DNA from: Staphylococcus massiliensis CCUG 55927
GTDB taxonomy: Bacteria > Bacillota > Bacilli > Staphylococcales > Staphylococcaceae
DNA length: 64,000 nt
Reading direction: 5' to 3'
Assembly: GCF_000298075.1 (NCBI RefSeq)
Contig: NZ_JH815593.1
Span: forward strand, 339,519-403,518
In this document: positions 18,565 to 26,725 of the stretch, in pieces
How the letters are laid out: every line of letters starts with the position of its first letter
How positions within the stretch are numbered: the stretch's first letter is position 1
Made by a program: the position numbers and the translations under genes
Notes under the pieces: model-generated
Databases searched by the model: none
Told to the model about the DNA's origin: nothing
What the model saw: the letters and a program-made list of their open reading frames with translations, nothing else

Positions 18565-19755
18565 ATGACAGAAAAAGAAATATCATTACTAAAGTTTATG
18601 AAAGATATCGCTATTTTAGACAACTTAAACCACTATACGAAAAACTTTAATGCATTTTAGGTATTAGGTGTAGTAAATACGGAGATTCGTCACAGTAACG
18701 TGCTTGCTTGGTTATTTAGTCCATACGAAAATCACAATCTACGGGATTCGTTTATGAAGAAATTTCTGCATATATATGTAGACATTACATTGAATGAACT
18801 AGATAATTTTAACTATTTAGAACTACTAATAGCTGATAATAGTGACTTAAAGGTTAGAAGAGAATGGGAACACATTGATTTATTGCTTATATCAGAGACC
18901 AATAAGATCATTGTTGCTATCGAGAATAAAGTTTATAGTACCGAATCTGAAGGTCAATTAGAACGTTATACTCAAGTACTTAACCATGAATTTGAGAATT
19001 ATCAAGTATTTAAGGTTTATCTTACACCTGAGGGTGATTTAAGTTCTATCCCCGATGAATGGGTAAATATGTCTTATGCCGATATTATACATGCTATTGA
19101 TAGTATTCTTCAAAACGATCTTTCACTTGATTCAAAGGTTAAAGACTTTTTATCTCAGTACTTAGATATTTTAAGGAGGCATATTTTGACTGATACGAAA
19201 CTTGAAAAAATATGTAGAGAAATCTATTTTAAACATAAAGATGCTTTAGATTTAATATATGAATATAAGCCTGATATAAATAGTGATATCAATCACGAAC
19301 TCACTGAAATTATCAAAGAAAATGAACATATCATAATGGATGATTGCAATAAATCATATATTAGATTTACTACAAATACGTTAGATGATTTATTAAAGGA
19401 ATATCAAACTGTGCAAAGATGGACATCAACTCAGCGCCCATTATTATTTGAGATTAAAAATTTTCCTAATAGAGTAAGTTTACATTTAGAATTAGGTCCT
19501 GGAGAAACTGAATTAAGAGAAAAAATACATCATATCACAAGTGAGAATTCACGTATTTTTAGAAATCAACGTAAATTATCCCAATCTTTTACAAATTTAT
19601 ATACTAAAAATTTAGCAACTAATAATGAACTTAATGGTGAAGACCATCACAACCTTATAAGTTTTGTGACGGATAAATTTGTTAAATTTATTGAGAATGA
19701 ACTTCCTAGGATTGAAGAGAAAATTATTAATGGGTTTAAAGATGACACGCTATAG
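18565..19755 (+). pseudogene. PD-(D/E)XK nuclease family gene with an in-frame amber codon
   Basis: An ATG at 18565 with AAAGAAGTG upstream opens a frame of 31 codons that ends in TAG at 18658-18660; the same frame then continues to 19755. The residues across the stop (NFNAF-stop-VLGVVNTEIRHSNVLAWLF) form the usual N-terminus of the PDDEXK_4-type nuclease family, with TAG probably replacing GAG. The nuclease core is intact: EWEHIDLLLI, then VAIENKVYSTES (E-x-K site) and GQLERY. A GTG at 18700 could start a shortened protein of 351 residues. It follows hsdS by 64 bases and is probably a defence-linked gene that has been broken, or is read at low level through the amber codon. Confidence 0.75.
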
Positions 19756-19767
19756 GAGTTAATTCAC

Positions 19768-20090
19768 ATGGGGGATATTAAAGAACTCTATGACAGACTT
19801 ATGCAAAATTTAATGTCATTGGACGATGATGTCCGACTAAAAGAATTAAAATTCTATAATGCCTTCAAACTTATTAAAAACTTTGTGAGCGTTTAGGTCT
19901 TTCTAAAAAAAGCGTTTTAGCTTTATATTTAAAAGTTAAGTTAGACAGTGCTGAGTTTATAGAGGTTTTTAGTAGTGACGTGACAGATATAGGGCATTAA
20001 GGAACAGGTAATTTTGAGATTAGAATTAGTAATGATAATGAACTTGAAAAAGCCAAAGTTTATATTGAGGAAAGCTATGAATCAAGTTAA
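19768..20090 (+). pseudogene. Remnant of a DUF5655-type gene
   Basis: A 42-codon frame (19768-19896) reads IKELYDRLMQNLMSLDDDV...FYNAFKLIKNFVSV and stops; the protein then continues one frame over from 19899 as LSKKSVLALYLKVKLD...EVFSSDVTDIGH, is cut by TAA at 19998-20000, and goes on as GTGNFEIRISND...KVYIEESYE. This matches the DUF5655 pattern (KxYxAYKxxxNFV, LxLYL, DVxxxGHxGTGxxE, IxxSY) with at least one frameshift and one stop. The part normally N-terminal to DUF5655 is missing. It has a good GGAG site 12 bases after the nuclease gene, so the two were once co-transcribed. Confidence 0.7.
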
Positions 20091-20212
20091 AGTTATAGTT
20101 ATGACACAAGATTGATTTAAAGTAATACTACTTATAAGGTTAAAACCATGACAGTTCTAAATAATAAACTAATTTAATAAAAAATTATAAGTCTGAATTA
20201 AGTTATGATTTA
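20091..20212. other. Decayed AT-rich stretch
   Basis: The 120 bases after the DUF5655 remnant have no open frame of use and no clear signals before the shared terminator; probably more of the decayed gene's downstream sequence. Confidence 0.4.
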
Positions 20213-20242
20213 AGCCCTACAACTAATTAAGGTTGTAGGGCT
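20213..20242. terminator. Bidirectional terminator between convergent units
   Basis: Perfect 11-bp stem AGCCCTACAAC / GTTGTAGGGCT with an 8-base loop; T-rich on the plus side, weaker on the minus side. It separates the defence gene remnants from the toxin gene. Confidence 0.75.
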
Positions 20243-20248
20243 TTATAT

Positions 20249-20644
20249 TTAGAAGAGCGTTTTACTAAATTTATGATATTTTTGTTCTATTATAAGATAA
20301 GTTTGGTAGTCTAATAATCTTAAATTACAGATAACCTTATTATGTACGTCTCGACTGTTAATTGTTGTAGGTTTATGAGTTCGTATAAAAGAAAGGTTAT
20401 TTTTTAAGTTATACTTTCTACAATCTTTAGAACTTATCTCATAATCGAATTCAAGACTAATTTTAGATTTATCTGAAATCGAAGAAAGGGGCAAGACAGT
20501 AAAATCACATGGTAAAGTTTTTAATTCAGCACCAATAATTAAAACTGGTCTAGCTTTATATGCTATTTTTTTATCTTTAATGTTGTAGTATGGTAATCGC
20601 GTTATGGCGATAATACCTATATAATCTGAAGCATCATTCCACAC
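20249..20644 (-). CDS. PemK/MazF-like toxin paired with a Panacea antitoxin
   Basis: 131 residues if it starts at the GTG at 20644, which has GAGGAA seven bases upstream; ATG codons at 20662 and 20680 would overlap the antitoxin further. The fold signature of PemK/MazF-like endoribonucleases is present: an opening GIIAITRLPYY strand, RPVLIIGAE, and DFTVLPLSS. The C-terminal part (ICNLRLLDYQTYLIIEQKY) resembles the end of this family. Such toxins cut RNA; here the target is unknown. It overlaps the end of the DUF4065 gene by 11 bases, the tight coupling typical of toxin-antitoxin pairs. Confidence 0.7.
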   Translation of the reverse strand: MWNDASDYIGIIAITRLPYYNIKDKKIAYKARPVLIIGAELKTLPCDFTVLPLSSISDKSKISLEFDYEISSKDCRKYNLKNNLSFIRTHKPTTINSRDVHNKVICNLRLLDYQTYLIIEQKYHKFSKTLF

Positions 20645-21149
20645 ATCTAAATTCCTCTTCATCAATATCGTCAAACTCATCTAAATACATATCGTATAAA
20701 TGATCATAAATTCTCATATTTTCAGCGTCTTTTCTTATATCATCTATTTTGAGTGAGTAATACCCACGTTGGTTGGTTCTCATACCTTTCCTGCTATTCT
20801 TCCATGATAATTCTTCATGAGACATTTTGCTTAGCGTATAAGAATCGTATTTACCATATGTGTGAACGGTGTTATCAATAATGTATGTTTCTGTAGCATT
20901 TAATTTAAAATCACTAAACTCTTCCTCTTTAAAATGCTTAAATATATTTCTAAGTGAAGGTAATACAGGACCGTAAACCCATCCTTCAAACTTCTCGTTA
21001 AATAGTGTTTCACCAGTCAATACTAATGATGTTTTTTGGGCGAAATACATAAGTTTGTGGGCTTTCATTTCATCACCGATTAAACTTTCACCGGTTATAC
21101 GTTCATGTGCTTTAACGAGTGCTTGTAAAATTTCATAAGTGCGTTCCAT
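20634..21149 (-). CDS. Panacea-domain (DUF4065) antitoxin
   Basis: 171 residues with GAGGAGGG before the ATG. The DUF4065/SocA-like core is plain: KAHKLMYFAQKTSLVLTG followed by LFNEKFEGWVYGPVLPSL, close to the family pattern (KLxKLxYYAQ...LTGxPLF.E.IEAWxxGPVxPxL). Panacea domains are known as general antitoxins found beside many unrelated toxin types; here the partner is PemK-like. A very acidic C-terminus (DEFDDIDEEE) could be the part that contacts the toxin. The gene is first in the two-gene unit, as is usual for an antitoxin. Confidence 0.8.
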   Translation of the reverse strand: MERTYEILQALVKAHERITGESLIGDEMKAHKLMYFAQKTSLVLTGETLFNEKFEGWVYGPVLPSLRNIFKHFKEEEFSDFKLNATETYIIDNTVHTYGKYDSYTLSKMSHEELSWKNSRKGMRTNQRGYYSLKIDDIRKDAENMRIYDHLYDMYLDEFDDIDEEEFRCVE

Positions 21150-21177
21150 GCATATCCCTCCTCAACTATATAATACA

Positions 21178-21195
21178 ATATAACACGTACAATAT
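21178..21195. promoter_or_regulatory. Quasi-palindrome upstream of the toxin-antitoxin pair
   Basis: ATATAACACGTACAATAT has symmetric ATAT ends and a central ACGT, placed 29 bases before the antitoxin start, where an autoregulatory operator would be. The symmetry is incomplete, so this is only a candidate. Confidence 0.3.
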
Positions 21196-21509
21196 GATAA
21201 AAAATCTATTAAAAAACTTAATAAATTTTAATCGTAAAAAAATAGCCATTATGCAGCAACATAATGACTAAATAGTTGTTGGTAAACATATCAGCGAATT
21301 TCACGGTTCCATATGTTCTAAACTCTAACACCTAGATCAAGGTCAAAGAGACTAGGTGTTTTATATAAATGAATTATATTACATATCACTACTAAAAATC
21401 AACTCAAAGCTAATTAAATTTCCTAACTTTTAAATATTATTTTATACTTTTAACATTATTTCCATGCTCAATAGGGTATTGTACTATAAAAGACATAGGA
21501 AGTGTTAAA
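21196..21509. other. Intergenic region between the toxin-antitoxin pair and tspO
   Basis: Very AT-rich. It holds a CATTATG/CATAATG hairpin near 21250 and a plus-strand terminator-like hairpin at 21327-21364 (AACACCTAG / CTAGGTGTT then TTATAT), with no recognisable gene before it. That lone terminator may mark a lost gene or a small RNA; I see no promoter to support the latter. Confidence 0.4.
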
Positions 21510-21998
21510 ATGAAGATCGTTAAAGATCTAGTTAGGTTATTTCTACCATTTGTAGGTGGTAATATCATAGGTAAAGTTATCGCTAATGAAACGAAACAAG
21601 ACTATGAAGATTTTAAGAAGCCTCCCTTTGCGCCACCTAAAATCGCATTTCCAATCGTATGGTCGATACTTTATCTCATTATGGGTTTCGTGTATATGGC
21701 TATTCGCAAGAAAGATAAGGACTCACTTGATGTAATGGTCACACATTGCACACAACTTATTCTTAATTTCTCATGGACGTTACTTTACTTCAAATGGAAG
21801 TTAAGATTTACAGCCTTAATCGATAGTTTCCTACTATTAATAGCGGTAGTTGTTCAAACTGTCGTAGTCATTAAAAAGCGACCAATCATTGGCATGTTGC
21901 TATTACCATACGTTGTATGGAGTGCGTACGCAAGTTACCTTACAACAGGTAATTGGATCTTAAACAAAGACAATCCTAACTATAGTAACGATATCTAA
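21510..21998 (+). CDS. tspO: TspO/MBR family tryptophan-rich sensory protein
   Basis: 162 residues, close to the usual 150-160. The family motifs are present: KPPFAPPKIAFPIVWSILY near residues 33-51, LNFSWTLLYFKWK near 86, and LPYVVWSAYASYLTTGNW in the last helix. Five membrane helices fit. TspO proteins bind porphyrins and other hydrophobic ligands; the bacterial role is unsettled. AGGAAGTG precedes the ATG. It is a single-gene unit. Confidence 0.88.
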   Translation: MKIVKDLVRLFLPFVGGNIIGKVIANETKQDYEDFKKPPFAPPKIAFPIVWSILYLIMGFVYMAIRKKDKDSLDVMVTHCTQLILNFSWTLLYFKWKLRFTALIDSFLLLIAVVVQTVVVIKKRPIIGMLLLPYVVWSAYASYLTTGNWILNKDNPNYSNDI

Positions 21999-22001
21999 AG
22001 A

Positions 22002-22033
22002 AAACGCCTTACTACACATGTAGTAGGGCGTTT
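22002..22033. terminator. Bidirectional terminator tspO / AraC gene
   Basis: Stem AAACGCC-ACTAC / GTAGT-GGCGTTT with ACAT loop, lying between convergent genes. Confidence 0.7.
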
Positions 22034-22054
22034 CACATTTAATAATCCTTCTAT

Positions 22055-22942
22055 TTAAATAATATCCTCATCCATACCTAAATTGTCCTTTTGAATTGGT
22101 ACCCATAATTGGGCTTTGGTGTAAGGGTGGTCGAATGATAGATCAAGTGGGTAGACTTCGACATATAAGCTATCACGTTCGTAAGGTAAATTAAGCTCTA
22201 ATCGTGTCTCGATATAATGCCATGCTTCAGTGGTCACGTAATCAATTTCACCTTCTAAATTGAACATCGCATAGTGTCGCTCTGGAAGTAGACGACTTTC
22301 TAAATGATCGGGATAGCGTTCACTAGGTACGCCAATAAATAATTCTAAACCATTATCTAATGGGCAACTGACAACGAACAACTCGTGCGGGCTACAATCG
22401 TTATATTTAATAATGTCGTCTAAATCACCGCTCAAACTTAAGTCTTCGAGAAAGTCAGGAATCAAAAAGTGCTGACTTAAATCATCAGTAGGGACGAATC
22501 TCGATTGACCTACAAGTGAGATATCGCTTAAGTTTTCAAGTTTATAGCGGTAGGGTTTCTTTTCAGTTGCAGATAATTTAATATATAAACGTTTCTGTAT
22601 ATTTAATCGGTCTTGTTTGGTTTTAACTTGGATTGGTGAAATGTCATGATGTGAACTAAAGTCATGCGCGAATTGGTTCATATCTGGGTAACCAAAGCGT
22701 TTAGCTAAATCAATTAATCTACCACTTGTATGTAAAATTTCGTGTGCTGCTACAGTCATTTTTCGAGCGTAATGATAATCCTTAGGTGATAGCCCGAGTA
22801 TCATTTTAAATGCTTGTTCTAAGTGATAGGGTGAAAGACCAACGTAATCACTGAGTTCTTGTAAATCGAAAGGCTCTAACAAACGATCTTCAATATACAC
22901 AATCGCTTGCTGAAGTTGATTGATAACGTTCAAAATGTTCAC
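22055..22942 (-). CDS. AraC-family regulator with GyrI-like effector domain
   Basis: 295 residues. The N-terminal 105 residues carry the two helix-turn-helix motifs of AraC regulators (LQELSDYVGLSPYHLEQAFK and LIDLAKRFGYPDMNQFAHDF). From about 125 to the end is a GyrI-like small-molecule-binding domain, with the ending EVYPLDLSFDHPYTKAQLWVPI typical of this class (SAV/BltR/Rob type). Such proteins often sense drugs or other ligands. No obvious target gene sits next to it except the small membrane protein gene at 23269, which is divergent. A start at 22942 has GGAGTG upstream. Confidence 0.85.
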   Translation of the reverse strand: MNILNVINQLQQAIVYIEDRLLEPFDLQELSDYVGLSPYHLEQAFKMILGLSPKDYHYARKMTVAAHEILHTSGRLIDLAKRFGYPDMNQFAHDFSSHHDISPIQVKTKQDRLNIQKRLYIKLSATEKKPYRYKLENLSDISLVGQSRFVPTDDLSQHFLIPDFLEDLSLSGDLDDIIKYNDCSPHELFVVSCPLDNGLELFIGVPSERYPDHLESRLLPERHYAMFNLEGEIDYVTTEAWHYIETRLELNLPYERDSLYVEVYPLDLSFDHPYTKAQLWVPIQKDNLGMDEDII

Positions 22943-23268
22943 TCCTAAAATCTAACTCGCATTAAGTTTACACTAAATTGATTTGAATTACACGTTGAAT
23001 GGTTCTCGTTCAATTCATATATTTGGAAAGTATATATAAAAGCGTTTCATAAGTCAAAAATTATCGGTTGTTCGTTTCATTGCTTCTTCCTCTCTGAAAA
23101 GCCCTTTAAATATACACATGTTTCTTGAGTCGTTTTTATAGTAATACTATCGAACACTAAGGGTACTAAATACGACACTTAAGAACTTTTGAAAAATTTT
23201 AATCATTCATATGGTAATTTGATAGTGTAGATTTATTAACCTAAACGCTCTGAAGGGAGTGAAGAAGC
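22943..23268. other. Divergent intergenic region, AraC gene / small membrane gene
   Basis: About 325 bases without a gene. It contains one copy of TGAAAAGCCCT (23095-23105), the overrepresented 11-mer of this window, and AT-rich sequence likely to hold promoters on both sides, but no promoter that I could call with confidence. Confidence 0.4.
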
Positions 23269-23445
23269 TTGAATACGACGTTTTTAACGATGTTAATCGT
23301 AGTTATTAGTGTTCTAATTAGTTTCTATGTTACGAAGGGCTTTTTCAAAAGCAATAAAAGATTCTGGCTTCAAGTACTTGTGGCTGGGTTATTAGGTGGC
23401 CTGTTAACATTAGTACTGTATATGCTCTTTATACCACCTCAATGA
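23269..23445 (+). CDS. Hypothetical 58-residue membrane protein
   Basis: TTG start at 23269 with GAAGGGAGTG about nine bases upstream; no ATG start gives a better frame. Two hydrophobic helices (residues about 3-20 and 34-55) are joined by a basic turn FKSNKRFW, so a hairpin-type small membrane protein is likely. A terminator follows within 30 bases, which supports a real single-gene unit. Family not recognised. Confidence 0.6.
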   Translation: MNTTFLTMLIVVISVLISFYVTKGFFKSNKRFWLQVLVAGLLGGLLTLVLYMLFIPPQ

Positions 23446-23473
23446 CGCATTACAATTGAGCAAATAGTTAACT

Positions 23474-23505
23474 GACCGTGTCTTGATAAGGGCACGGCCT
23501 TTTTA
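23474..23505 (+). terminator. Terminator of the 58-residue protein gene
   Basis: CCGTGTC / GGCACGG stem (one G-U pair) with TTGATAAG loop, followed by CCTTTTTAA. Confidence 0.6.
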
Positions 23506-23514
23506 ATGCGTGCA

Positions 23515-23553
23515 TAAAAAACTGGCGATTGTAGTCGTATACAATCAGCCAGC
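23515..23553 (-). terminator. zwf terminator
   Basis: On the minus strand CTGGCTGATTGTA / TACAATCGCCAG forms a long stem with one mismatch, followed by TTTTTT. Confidence 0.8.
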
Positions 23554-23582
23554 GTTTATAAAATCTAATATTATATTGATGT

Positions 23583-25067
23583 TTATTGAATGTCGTCCCA
23601 CCATTGGAACCCATCACGGCTTAGGAGTAGGTCACTTTCAAGTGGGCCGTTTGAACCTGCTTCGTAGTTAGGGAATTCAGGTTCTGTGTGTTCCCATTCT
23701 TCTTGAATGATATCAATGAATTTCCATGTTGCTTTTAATTCTTCCCAATGCGTAAAGTTTGTCGCATCGCCTTTAAGGCAGTCGAACAATAAGTTTTCAT
23801 ACGCATCTACAGTATTCATCTTATCATGAGCACTCATTGAGTAAGAAAGTTGTACTGGTTCTGTTTCGATACCTTGAACGTATTTCTTACCGTTTAGGTG
23901 GAATGACACACCTTCATTTGGTTGGATATTAATCACAAGTAGATTGGAATCTAAATGTTTATCACGTTCGTAATATAAGTTCATTGGTACTTCTTTATAT
24001 TCTACGACAACTTGAATCGACTTACGTTTCATGCGTTTACCTGTACGGATGTAAAACGGTACGCCAGCCCATCTGAAGTTATCGATCATTACTTTACCTG
24101 AAACGAACGTAGGTGTCTTAGAGTTTTCGTCGACACGGTCTTCGTCACGATAGCCTTTGACTTCTTGGCCTTGAATCTTACCTTTATCATATTGTCCACG
24201 TACGAAGTTACGTTGTACGTCTTCTGGTTTTAGAAGGTGAAGTGACTTAAGGACTTTGACCTTTTCAGAACGAATATCTTCACTTTCTAGGCTAATAGGT
24301 GGCTCCATTGCGAGTAGTGCAACCATTTGAAGCATATGGTTTTGGACCATGTCTTTTAAAGCACCGCTTGATTCGTAGTAACCACCACGATCTTCAACGC
24401 CGAGTACTTCTGAAGAGGTTACTTGAATGTTTGAGATGTATTTATTATTCCATAAAGGTTCAAACATGGCGTTACTAAAACGTAGAACCTCGATGTTTTG
24501 TACCATATCTTTACCTAAGTAGTGGTCGATACGGTAGATTTCTTCTTCTTGGAAGGAACGTCTAATTTGTTCGTTTAACTCTTCTGCAGATGCTAAATCA
24601 CTGCCGAAGGGCTTTTCAATGACGAGACGCTTAAAGCCTTTCGTTTCAGTTAAACCTGAAGACTTTAAGAAATCTGTAACGGTTCCAAAGAACTGAGGTG
24701 CCATCGCTAAATAAAACATACGATTGCCTTCAAGTTCGAATTCATGATCGAGCTTTAAACTTAACTCAAGTAAGTTCTCGTAGCTTTCTTCATCATTCAC
24801 GTCATGAGGTTGATAAAACACGTGTAACATAAATTTGTCTAAGTGTTTTGTATCTGCGACATGGGCTTGAATTGATTCTTTTACTTGAGTACGAAATTCA
24901 TCGTTTGTTAATGATCTTCTTCCGATTCCGATAATGGCAACGTGGCTGTCTAAATTATCTTGTTGGAATAAATGGAATAAAGATGGAAAAAGCTTTCTAT
25001 GACTTAAATCACCAGTCGCACCAAAAATGGTAATCAAACATGGAATTTGCTTATCAATTTTATTCAA
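23583..25067 (-). CDS. zwf: Glucose-6-phosphate 1-dehydrogenase
   Basis: 494 residues, full length. NADP-binding GATGDLSHRKLFPSLF is at residues 15-30, the EKPFG motif near 151, and the substrate-binding RIDHYLGKD motif near 180. It starts the oxidative pentose phosphate pathway, with gnd elsewhere in the window supplying a later step. It is transcribed away from rnz, with a shared upstream region at 25068-25216. Its coding strand has TGAAAAGCCCT at the EKP codons, one of the nine copies of that 11-mer. Confidence 0.95.
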   Translation of the reverse strand: MNKIDKQIPCLITIFGATGDLSHRKLFPSLFHLFQQDNLDSHVAIIGIGRRSLTNDEFRTQVKESIQAHVADTKHLDKFMLHVFYQPHDVNDEESYENLLELSLKLDHEFELEGNRMFYLAMAPQFFGTVTDFLKSSGLTETKGFKRLVIEKPFGSDLASAEELNEQIRRSFQEEEIYRIDHYLGKDMVQNIEVLRFSNAMFEPLWNNKYISNIQVTSSEVLGVEDRGGYYESSGALKDMVQNHMLQMVALLAMEPPISLESEDIRSEKVKVLKSLHLLKPEDVQRNFVRGQYDKGKIQGQEVKGYRDEDRVDENSKTPTFVSGKVMIDNFRWAGVPFYIRTGKRMKRKSIQVVVEYKEVPMNLYYERDKHLDSNLLVINIQPNEGVSFHLNGKKYVQGIETEPVQLSYSMSAHDKMNTVDAYENLLFDCLKGDATNFTHWEELKATWKFIDIIQEEWEHTEPEFPNYEAGSNGPLESDLLLSRDGFQWWDDIQ

Positions 25068-25216
25068 GATTTAAAACCTCAATTCTAAATAAATATCTTT
25101 ACTTATTATAGAACAAGTATAGGGGATAAGCATATACTTTGCTTTAAATTTTAATCGAATTGTATTATCTTTTTAAAGTGTTGATGTGATAAGATGACGT
25201 TAAGGGAGGCACTTAC

Positions 25217-26134
25217 ATGGAATTAGTATTTTTCGGAACAAGTGCGGGATTACCAACGAAAGAGCGTAACACCCAATCTGTCGCATTAAAACTTGATCCT
25301 TACCAGTCTGATGTATGGTTATTTGATGTCGGTGAAGCAACGCAACATCAGATTCTACATCATTCGATAAAGCTCGGTAAGGTGAGTCATATCTTTATCA
25401 CGCATATGCATGGTGACCATATATTTGGATTACCTGGTGTGCTTACAAGCCGCTCGTTCCAAGGCGGTGAAGATAAGCCATTAACCATTATTGGGCCTAA
25501 AGGCATTAAATCGTTCGTCGAGATGAACTTGAAGTTATCACAGTCGCATTTAAATTATCCGATTGATGTGATTGAGCTTGATCACGAGATGGACCTTGTG
25601 ATTAATGAGTTTCAAGTTACGGCGAAGATATTGAATCATGGTATTCCATCGTACGGCTTTAGAATTGAAGCGCCTAGTACGGTAGGTAAGTTAGACGTTG
25701 AGAAATTACGTGAGATTGGTATGGAACCTGGTCCGTTGTATCAACAGGTTAAGTCAGAGGATACGTTCTCATATAATGGTGAAATTTATCATTCAAGAGA
25801 TTTCCGTGGTCCTTCGAAAAAGGGGCCGGTTATTAGTGTGCTTGGTGATACGAAACCGTGTTCGAATGAGGATGTGCTTGTAGAGAACGCGGACGTAATG
25901 GTTCATGAAGCGACGTTCTTAGATGGTGATAAAACGTTAGCGCAGAATTATCATCATAGTCATATTGATGATGTATTTGAATTAATGCAGCGCAATGATG
26001 TTAAGTACAGTTGCTTAACGCATATCAGTAATCGCTACACGATTGAAGATGTTGAAGAGATTGAAGCTGAGTTGAAGGCTGGCTTTAGTCATGATTTTAG
26101 ATTCGTAAAAGATTTCGATGCGTATACGTTTTAA
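25217..26134 (+). CDS. rnz: Ribonuclease Z
   Basis: 305 residues. The metallo-beta-lactamase metal motif [10 protein letters not shown] is near residues 61-70; further metal ligands are seen in [17 protein letters not shown], the HxxF segment VMVHEATF, and LTHISNRY. The phosphodiesterase-type layout with [11 protein letters not shown] fits RNase Z, which removes the 3' trailer from tRNA precursors. GGGAGG lies before the ATG. It is a single-gene unit closed by a terminator. Confidence 0.92.
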   Translation: MELVFFGTSAGLPTKERNTQSVALKLDPYQSDVWLFDVGEATQHQILHHSIKLGKVSHIFITHMHGDHIFGLPGVLTSRSFQGGEDKPLTIIGPKGIKSFVEMNLKLSQSHLNYPIDVIELDHEMDLVINEFQVTAKILNHGIPSYGFRIEAPSTVGKLDVEKLREIGMEPGPLYQQVKSEDTFSYNGEIYHSRDFRGPSKKGPVISVLGDTKPCSNEDVLVENADVMVHEATFLDGDKTLAQNYHHSHIDDVFELMQRNDVKYSCLTHISNRYTIEDVEEIEAELKAGFSHDFRFVKDFDAYTF

Positions 26135-26191
26135 TAGAAGTCATTGTGTGGCGCTTGTTTAGGATTAGCGCGTATGAATATTTATATAATG

Positions 26192-26225
26192 ATAGCCGCG
26201 GCGAGGTTGCCACGGCTATTTTTTA
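26192..26225 (+). terminator. rnz terminator
   Basis: ATAGCCGCGGC / GCCACGGCTAT stem with GAGGTT loop, followed by TTTTTTAT. Confidence 0.75.
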
Positions 26226-26236
26226 TGTGGATAAGT

Positions 26237-26475
26237 TGGGCGGGGCTCCGGCACATCTCAAAGAACAAAGAAGACTTAGCTTCTTTGTAAGTTCAACCAA
26301 CGAATTAAAAATTCGGGTTGAGCTTTATGCGTAAGCAAATTAACAAGCTATGCAAGCCGGGGTTTATGAGCTAAGCTAGGACGACGCTGATTAAGCGCGG
26401 AACAAAGAAGCAATAGCTTCTTTGTAAGCCCAACTAACAAACTAAAGTTTGAGTTGGGCTATACAGGAAAGCATG
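26237..26475 (+). repeat. Multi-hairpin intergenic element, copy A
   Basis: Contains, in order, a CCGGC...GCCGGGG pair, ACAAAGAAG/CTTCTTTGT hairpins (twice, at 26275 and 26402), TTCAACC.../...GGGTTGA and CCCAACT.../...AGTTGGG hairpins, and ends in AGGAAAGCATGCT. It is a compound copy, as if two elements were merged. An open frame through it (26146-26334) is not a gene. Confidence 0.75.
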
Positions 26476-26543
26476 CTAACAAGCTAAGGTAACGGGATAT
26501 GTTTTAAATATAAGTTTAATGGCTCAGTTGTAACAATTCACAA

Positions 26544-26630
26544 ACAGCTGACTCCTAGGGGCGGGGCCCCGGCACAGAAATTTGCCTTGGCAAATTCTCA
26601 AGCAAAGCAAGCCGGGGTTTATAATTGAAC
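26544..26630 (+). repeat. Multi-hairpin intergenic element, copy B (partial)
   Basis: Starts with the left end AACAGCTGACTCCTAGGGG, then CCCCGGC, an AATTTGCC/GGCAAATT hairpin, and GCCGGGG. The right half (AAAGTAGC hairpin and GCATGCTG end) is missing. Confidence 0.75.
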
Positions 26631-26656
26631 TAGTGACAGCATGAATTAGCCCCAAT

Positions 26657-26689
26657 TAAAACAACCCAACTCATTCTATATGAGTTGGG
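26657..26689 (-). terminator. proC terminator
   Basis: CCCAACTCA / TGAGTTGGG stem with TTCTATA centre; on the minus strand it is followed by TTGTTTTAATT. Confidence 0.6.
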
Positions 26690-26725
26690 CCGTGTAAGAC
26701 GTTGAGAATCATCTCAACCTCAATA

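Noticed and set aside
26146-26334. 62-codon open frame
   Set aside because: It runs from the rnz terminator into repeat copy A and has no ribosome site.
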